From: Mycolicibacterium holsaticum DSM 44478 = JCM 12374
GTDB taxonomy: Bacteria; Actinomycetota; Actinomycetes; Mycobacteriales; Mycobacteriaceae
Direction of reading: 5' to 3'
DNA length: 64,000 bases
Assembly: GCF_019645835.1 (NCBI RefSeq)
Contig: NZ_CP080998.1
Span: forward strand, 5,084,001 to 5,148,000
The position numbers and the translations under genes were made by a program. Below the pieces are notes generated by a model. That model made no database searches and was not told the DNA's origin. It was given only the letters and a program-made list of their open reading frames with translations. This document shows, piece after piece, positions 60,142 to 64,000 of the stretch (its first letter is position 1; each line of letters starts with the position of its first letter).

Positions 60142-61202
60142 CTCACTCCACAGCTGGCGGTCGGGCGGACACCCAAGATTTCGAGGAAACGATCGCAGTA
60201 GCGCGGCCACACCTCCGGGTTGAGCAACCGGGGCGGTATCCGCCCGGCAAAGATCGTCTGCCACTGGGTGGCGGTGGCGACCGCGATATCGTGAGCCGCC
60301 TCCACCGTGATGCCCGCGACGTGTGGGGTGGCGACCACGTTGTCGAGCCGCAGAAGCGGGTTGTCCTGCCGGGGTGGCTCCTCGTGGAACACGTCGAGAC
60401 CCGCACCGGCAATCCGTCCGCCGACCAGGGCGTCGTAGAGGGCCGCTTCGTCGTGCACCGGCCCGCGCGCGGTGGTGATGAAGTACGCCGACGGTTTCAT
60501 GGCGGCAAACTGCCTGGCGCCGAACAACCCTCGCGTCTCGGCGGTCAACGGGCAGGTGAGCTGAACGAAGTCCGACCGTTCCACCAGTTCGTCGAGCGCC
60601 ACCAGGGTCACTCCCCTGTCGCGGGCGCTCGCTTGGTCGACGTAGGGATCGAAGACCAGCACCTCCATGGCGAACGGGGCGCACAGCTGGACGAGCCGGC
60701 CGCCGATGGCCCCCAGGCCGACGACACCGAGCGTTTTGCCCAGTAGCTGCGTGCCGCGCAGCGCCAATCGGTCACCGAGCGGGCCGGTGCGCAACGCCCG
60801 GTCGGCCGCGGTGATCTTCTTGGCCAGATCGAGCATCAACCCCAGTGCGTGTTCGGCCACCGCTTCGGCTCCGGGACCGGAGTTGTTGCACACCGCGATT
60901 CCCGCGCGGGTACACGCCTCGACGTCGATCACGTCGTATCCGGCGCCCGCCGAGCACACGGCAAGCAGCCGGGGGCAGCGGTTCACCAGCGCCGGTGTTG
61001 CCAGCCACTGCGCGCCGTCGGCGGCGCAGGCGACGTCGGTCCGCGTGGCGACCTGGTAGCCGTGCGCGGATTCCAGTGCCGCCCAGCCTTCTTCGGGTGC
61101 CCGCAGCTCGAGTTTGACGACGTCGATGTCGCTTTCGGCGAGGATATCTCCGGCGACCGGATCGGTCCATCTTTCGTAGACCAGTCGCGGGCGGGCTTTC
61201 AT
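60138..61202 (-). CDS. NAD-dependent 2-hydroxyacid dehydrogenase family protein
   Basis: The 354-residue dehydrogenase has the nucleotide loop Gly-Leu-Gly-Ala-Ile-Gly (about 163), Thr-Ala-Arg-Gly-Pro-Val with the catalytic Arg, His-Glu-Glu-Pro-Pro with the Glu and Ala-Thr-Pro-His with the His. It would interconvert a 2-keto acid and a D-2-hydroxy acid. It is coupled by ATGA to both neighbours (dioxygenase before, hydratase after). A second dehydrogenase of this class is at 37378. Confidence 0.87.
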   Translation of the reverse strand: MKARPRLVYERWTDPVAGDILAESDIDVVKLELRAPEEGWAALESAHGYQVATRTDVACAADGAQWLATPALVNRCPRLLAVCSAGAGYDVIDVEACTRAGIAVCNNSGPGAEAVAEHALGLMLDLAKKITAADRALRTGPLGDRLALRGTQLLGKTLGVVGLGAIGGRLVQLCAPFAMEVLVFDPYVDQASARDRGVTLVALDELVERSDFVQLTCPLTAETRGLFGARQFAAMKPSAYFITTARGPVHDEAALYDALVGGRIAGAGLDVFHEEPPRQDNPLLRLDNVVATPHVAGITVEAAHDIAVATATQWQTIFAGRIPPRLLNPEVWPRYCDRFLEILGVRPTASCGVR

Positions 61203-62314
61203 CGCTTGATTTTGGGTTTCGCTTGCGCCGCCTTGAACATGTCCGCCAGCGCCGGGTCCACGTTCTTGTAGTCGTTGCGTGCGATCGTGCCGTCGCGCCC
61301 GGGCACAGGGTCATAGCCCAGCCGCAGGTCCTTGTTCTCCATGTGGAAGTACTCGCGCCCAAGGGGCAGGCGGCGGTCCTCGCGCGGCACCTCCATCCAC
61401 GCGCGCAGGAAGCAGCGCGCCTTCTTCGGGTCGGTGCTGCTGACGAAGTCCGACCGCGAGTGGCACATCGCGAAGTTGTTGGCGACCGCGGCTTCACCGG
61501 ACTCCAGGCGGAACTCGACCTGCTGTTCGACAAGGATGTTGCGCAACAGCTCGACGGCCTCGTTCTGTTCGGGGGTGAACTCCCGGCCCAGCGTGTGCAT
61601 TGCGGGCAAGATGCTGCTGTACGTGAAGTTGATGCATATCCGCCCGTCGATCTGGGAGAAGATCGGGACGTCGTACGGGGTCACATCGGGTTGATCGTCG
61701 GGTTGTTCGCTGCGCCGGTGGTGCGGGAAGCCCTGATAGAGCACCGGCAGCAGGTCGGGGCGCTCGATGAGGATCCGGTTGTGCGCGGCCGGCCCGCTGG
61801 CGAACTGACTTTCCCCACCCCGTGCCGCGGGGTACACGCAGAGCAGCGACAGGATGTCTGCGGCGTCGTTGTGCATCGCCAGCTCGGCGCTCGATTTCGT
61901 GCCCCTGGCCGGCTGGACGCCGTTGGGCAGCACCTCTTCCTGCACGCGCACCATACGGTGACCAAAGGAGTTGTTGGACACCAGGTAGCCGAGGTGGGTG
62001 CAGAAGGCCCAGTAGATGCGTTCGAGGTCGTCGATGGAGTGCTGTTCGACGGGGAATCCGCGCACGCACGCCAGGCCCTTGCCGAACATCAGGTCGCGGT
62101 ACAGCCGGGCGAGATCGTCGTCGAGATCGGGATGGCGGGCGTCCTCGGGCGTGATGTCGTCGCGATCCTTGTGCGCGGTCTTGGCCAGGATGGACTCCAG
62201 CGCGGCCAAGTTGCGCGACGACAGGTCGAAAGCGAAGTCCTCCTTGCTCCTGAAGTCGGCGCCGGTCCATGCCATCGGGTCGGCGACTTGCTCGGCGTAG
62301 ATCGCGGTAGGCAT
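61199..62314 (-). CDS. TauD/TfdA-like Fe(II)/2-oxoglutarate dioxygenase
   Basis: The 371-residue protein resembles TauD-type oxygenases. The facial triad starts with His148-Asn-Asp150; His285 in Phe-Ala-Met-Cys-His and Arg304 in Phe-Leu-Arg-Ala-Trp are candidates for the distal His and the 2-oxoglutarate-binding Arg. Such enzymes hydroxylate an unactivated carbon. ATG 62314 follows GGAGGA. It precedes the hydroxyacid dehydrogenase in an ATGA-coupled operon: hydroxylation then oxidation of the new alcohol is an attractive sequence. Confidence 0.83.
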   Translation of the reverse strand: MPTAIYAEQVADPMAWTGADFRSKEDFAFDLSSRNLAALESILAKTAHKDRDDITPEDARHPDLDDDLARLYRDLMFGKGLACVRGFPVEQHSIDDLERIYWAFCTHLGYLVSNNSFGHRMVRVQEEVLPNGVQPARGTKSSAELAMHNDAADILSLLCVYPAARGGESQFASGPAAHNRILIERPDLLPVLYQGFPHHRRSEQPDDQPDVTPYDVPIFSQIDGRICINFTYSSILPAMHTLGREFTPEQNEAVELLRNILVEQQVEFRLESGEAAVANNFAMCHSRSDFVSSTDPKKARCFLRAWMEVPREDRRLPLGREYFHMENKDLRLGYDPVPGRDGTIARNDYKNVDPALADMFKAAQAKPKIKR

Positions 62315-62346
62315 CAGTCCTCCTGTTGTCGTGACGAGGCTTTCGG

Positions 62347-63156
62347 TTATCGGCACCGCCGGTCGGCGCCGCTCGCCGGGCGACCCTCGAGCTCACGCAG
62401 CGCGTGCGCGCGGGCCGTGGCGGCCTCGGTCATCATCCCGACGTCGGTTCCCGCCGAAATGAATCCAAGCCCCAGGCCCGCGTAGCGTTTCAGCAGGTCA
62501 AGGGACCTTATTCCAGCCACTCCCAGCGCGACTCCGTGTGCGCGACAAGCCGCTGCGACCGATTCTACGGCACGGTGGAAATGCTCATTCTCATATTGGC
62601 CGTGGATGCCCATCTCGGCGGTCAGATCGCTGGGCCCGAGCAGCAGCATGTCGATGCCGTCGACCGCTGCGATCCGATCGCACGCCGCGACCGCATCGGG
62701 GGTCTCGATCATCACCGCCACCACCGTGCGACGTTCGAGCACATCTGTGAGCTCAGCCGCCGGCCGCGGCCCGTATCCGCTCACCGCGTTCGGGCCCGAG
62801 ATGGACCGATGGCCGTTGGGCGGGAACCGAGCCGCATCGACGACCGCCCGCGCTTCTTCCTGCGAGTTCACATGCGGCACAATCACTCCCACTGCCCCAC
62901 CGTCGAGGACACGGGCGATGACGCTGGGATCGTGTGACGGCACCCGCACCAGGCCGGAGATGCCGGCGCCGAGCGCGGCCACGCAGAGCATCTGGGCCGT
63001 CTCCAGCGAGCACGAGGTGTGTTCCAGGTCGACATACACAGCGTCGTAACCGCAGGCCGCCGCGATGGCCGGGACGTCGGGCGTGCGGGCGTTCAGCAGC
63101 GCCAGGCACAGCACCATGCGGTCGCTCGTCAAGGCGTCTCGCAGCGGTCCCGGCAC
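62347..63156 (-). CDS. HpcH/HpaI family aldolase/citrate lyase-like protein
   Basis: The 269-residue class II pyruvate aldolase-type protein has Val-Asp-Leu-Glu-His-Thr, Gly-Val-Ile-Val-Pro-His-Val-Asn, the metal ligands Glu in Met-Ile-Glu-Thr-Pro-Asp-Ala and Asp in Gly-Pro-Ser-Asp-Leu. It should cleave a 4-hydroxy-2-keto acid to pyruvate and an aldehyde. GTG 63156 is chosen so that the start lies clear of the divergent promoter; ATG 63192 would add 12 residues but sits on the operator. First gene of the four-gene operon. Confidence 0.83.
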   Translation of the reverse strand: MPGPLRDALTSDRMVLCLALLNARTPDVPAIAAACGYDAVYVDLEHTSCSLETAQMLCVAALGAGISGLVRVPSHDPSVIARVLDGGAVGVIVPHVNSQEEARAVVDAARFPPNGHRSISGPNAVSGYGPRPAAELTDVLERRTVVAVMIETPDAVAACDRIAAVDGIDMLLLGPSDLTAEMGIHGQYENEHFHRAVESVAAACRAHGVALGVAGIRSLDLLKRYAGLGLGFISAGTDVGMMTEAATARAHALRELEGRPASGADRRCR

Positions 63157-63174
63157 GCACCCACGGTAACCGAC

Positions 63175-63198
63175 TGAGAACGAGGATTCCATCTTCTC
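63175..63198. promoter_or_regulatory. GAGAA-type operator between aldolase and thiolase genes
   Basis: TGAGAA (63175-63180) is followed at 6 bases by TTCCA (63187) and further on by TTCTC (63194-63198). It shares half-sites with the palindrome at 53775, and the flanking ends are also similar (TAA...ATTATCGG against TAA...ATTACCG). It suggests the aldolase operon and the thiolase gene are in the same regulon. Confidence 0.5.
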
Positions 63199-63232
63199 GT
63201 AAACGGCATTATCGGTGTGGTACCCATTAGAT

Positions 63233-64000
63233 ATGTCCCAGAACCGGGTCGCGATCGTCGGCGCCGCGCTGTCGGATTGCGGACGGGTGCCCGACAAGAC
63301 GGCGACGGCGCTGATGGCTCAGGCCGCGCGGCGCGCGGTCGACGATGCCGGGCTGACCAAAGATGACATCGAAGGCTTCGGCGGCCACGGGACGTTGTTG
63401 CCGCCCGTCGAGGTGAGCGAGTACCTGGGCCTGCGGCCGGTGTGGGTCGACGCCACCAACGTCGGCGGCTCGTCGTGGGAGGTGATGGCGGGCCACGCCG
63501 CATCGGCGATCGCGGCAGGCGAGGTCGACGTGGTTCTGCTGACCTACGGTTCGACCGCACGCTCGGACGTCAAGCGCCGCGTGCGGGCCTCGGCAGCGGC
63601 GCTGAGCACCGGTGGTGCCATGCAGTTCGAAGCGCCCTACGGGGCAACGCTGATCGCCAAGTACGCCATGGCTGCGCGGCGTCACATGATCGAGTACGGG
63701 ACCACCGTAGCGCAGCTGGCCGAGGTCGCTGTCGCTGCGCACGAGTGGGCCGCCATGAACGAGAACGCCTTTGAGCGCGACCGCATCACCGCCGCGGACG
63801 TGGCTTCGGCGCCGATGCTCGCCGACCCGTTCACGGCCAAGCACGTGTGCCTGCGCACCGACGGCGGTGGGGCGGTCGTGCTCGCCAGCGAGCGGGTGGC
63901 GAAGAACTGCGCCAAAGAACCGGTCTGGATCCTCGGCGCCGCCGACGCGGCATCGCACGTGAGCATGAGCGAATGGGCAGACTTCACGACATCAGCAGCA
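63233..64000 (+). CDS. Thiolase-like (SCP2-type) protein, truncated by the window end
   Basis: The first 256 codons of a thiolase-fold gene run off the window. The N-terminus Val-Ala-Ile-Val-Gly-Ala-Ala-Leu-Ser and the region to residue 250 fit the lipid-transfer/SCP2 thiolase group. At the nucleophile position, where degradative thiolases have Cys in Cys-Ala-Ser-Gly, this protein reads Asn-Val-Gly-Gly-Ser-Ser-Trp: no Cys. It is more likely an aldolase-type (Ltp2-like) or other non-thiolytic enzyme. ATG 63233 is divergent from the aldolase operon. Confidence 0.8.
   Translation, partial: MSQNRVAIVGAALSDCGRVPDKTATALMAQAARRAVDDAGLTKDDIEGFGGHGTLLPPVEVSEYLGLRPVWVDATNVGGSSWEVMAGHAASAIAAGEVDVVLLTYGSTARSDVKRRVRASAAALSTGGAMQFEAPYGATLIAKYAMAARRHMIEYGTTVAQLAEVAVAAHEWAAMNENAFERDRITAADVASAPMLADPFTAKHVCLRTDGGGAVVLASERVAKNCAKEPVWILGAADAASHVSMSEWADFTTSAA

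Overview
The window is high-GC actinobacterial DNA that reads as a Mycobacterium/Mycolicibacterium chromosome. It carries a complete type VII secretion locus of the ESX-3 type, PE/PPE genes, an MmpL transporter, fadE6/fadD2/PolD-type genes in the order known from M. tuberculosis Rv0269c-Rv0271c, and many acyl-CoA enzymes. Genes are densely packed on both strands, often with ATGA overlaps. I saw no rRNA, tRNA, CRISPR array, insertion sequence or prophage. No gene-free stretch exceeds about 160 bases.

Layout. 0-9.4 kb: secreted and cell-envelope proteins (a repeat-rich anchored protein, an apparently frameshifted small secreted protein, a LAS-type peptidase-like exported protein), an MmpL transporter, an SDR oxidoreductase, and two convergent genes for proteins that pair an actin/Hsp70-like domain with a membrane segment and a Pro- or Thr-rich tail. 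9.4-17.6 kb: a FAD/Rieske oxidoreductase behind a good SigF-type promoter, a membrane protein, a SnoaL-like protein, an L,D-transpeptidase-like protein, two PAP2 phosphatases (one fused to a lipid kinase), a Tam-type methyltransferase and an alpha/beta hydrolase.

17.6-32.3 kb: ESX-3 on the minus strand in the order eccA3-eccB3-eccC3-PE5-PPE4-esxG-esxH-espG3-eccD3-mycP3-eccE3. A 19-bp IdeR-like box overlaps the inferred eccA3 promoter, which fits the known role of ESX-3 in iron/siderophore acquisition. 32.3-34.9 kb: genes syntenic with the flank of ESX-3 in M. tuberculosis (methyltransferase, MpaB-type protein, divergent TetR).

34.9-39.7 kb: a small catabolic cassette (VOC protein divergent from TetR-hydrolase-2-hydroxyacid dehydrogenase-MFS transporter) with a clear palindromic operator. 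39.7-46.6 kb: fadE6, two small secreted or membrane proteins, fadD2, a LigD-type polymerase, a STAS-like protein and a NYN-domain protein. 46.7-50.5 kb: a purine-type permease, a CsbD/coiled-coil gene pair and a thioredoxin-reductase-like flavoprotein.

50.5-64 kb: two or three operons of acyl-CoA and organic-acid enzymes: AMP-ligase, nitroreductase, DapB-like dehydrogenase, two enoyl-CoA hydratases, two acyl-CoA dehydrogenases, amidohydrolase, 2-hydroxyacid dehydrogenase, TauD-like dioxygenase, HpcH-type aldolase and a thiolase-like protein without the usual cysteine. A TetR regulator lies among them. Related GAGAA-N6-TTCTC operators sit in several of the promoters, suggesting one regulon degrading an unidentified acid. 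This is the best candidate for an undescribed system. The last gene runs off the window.
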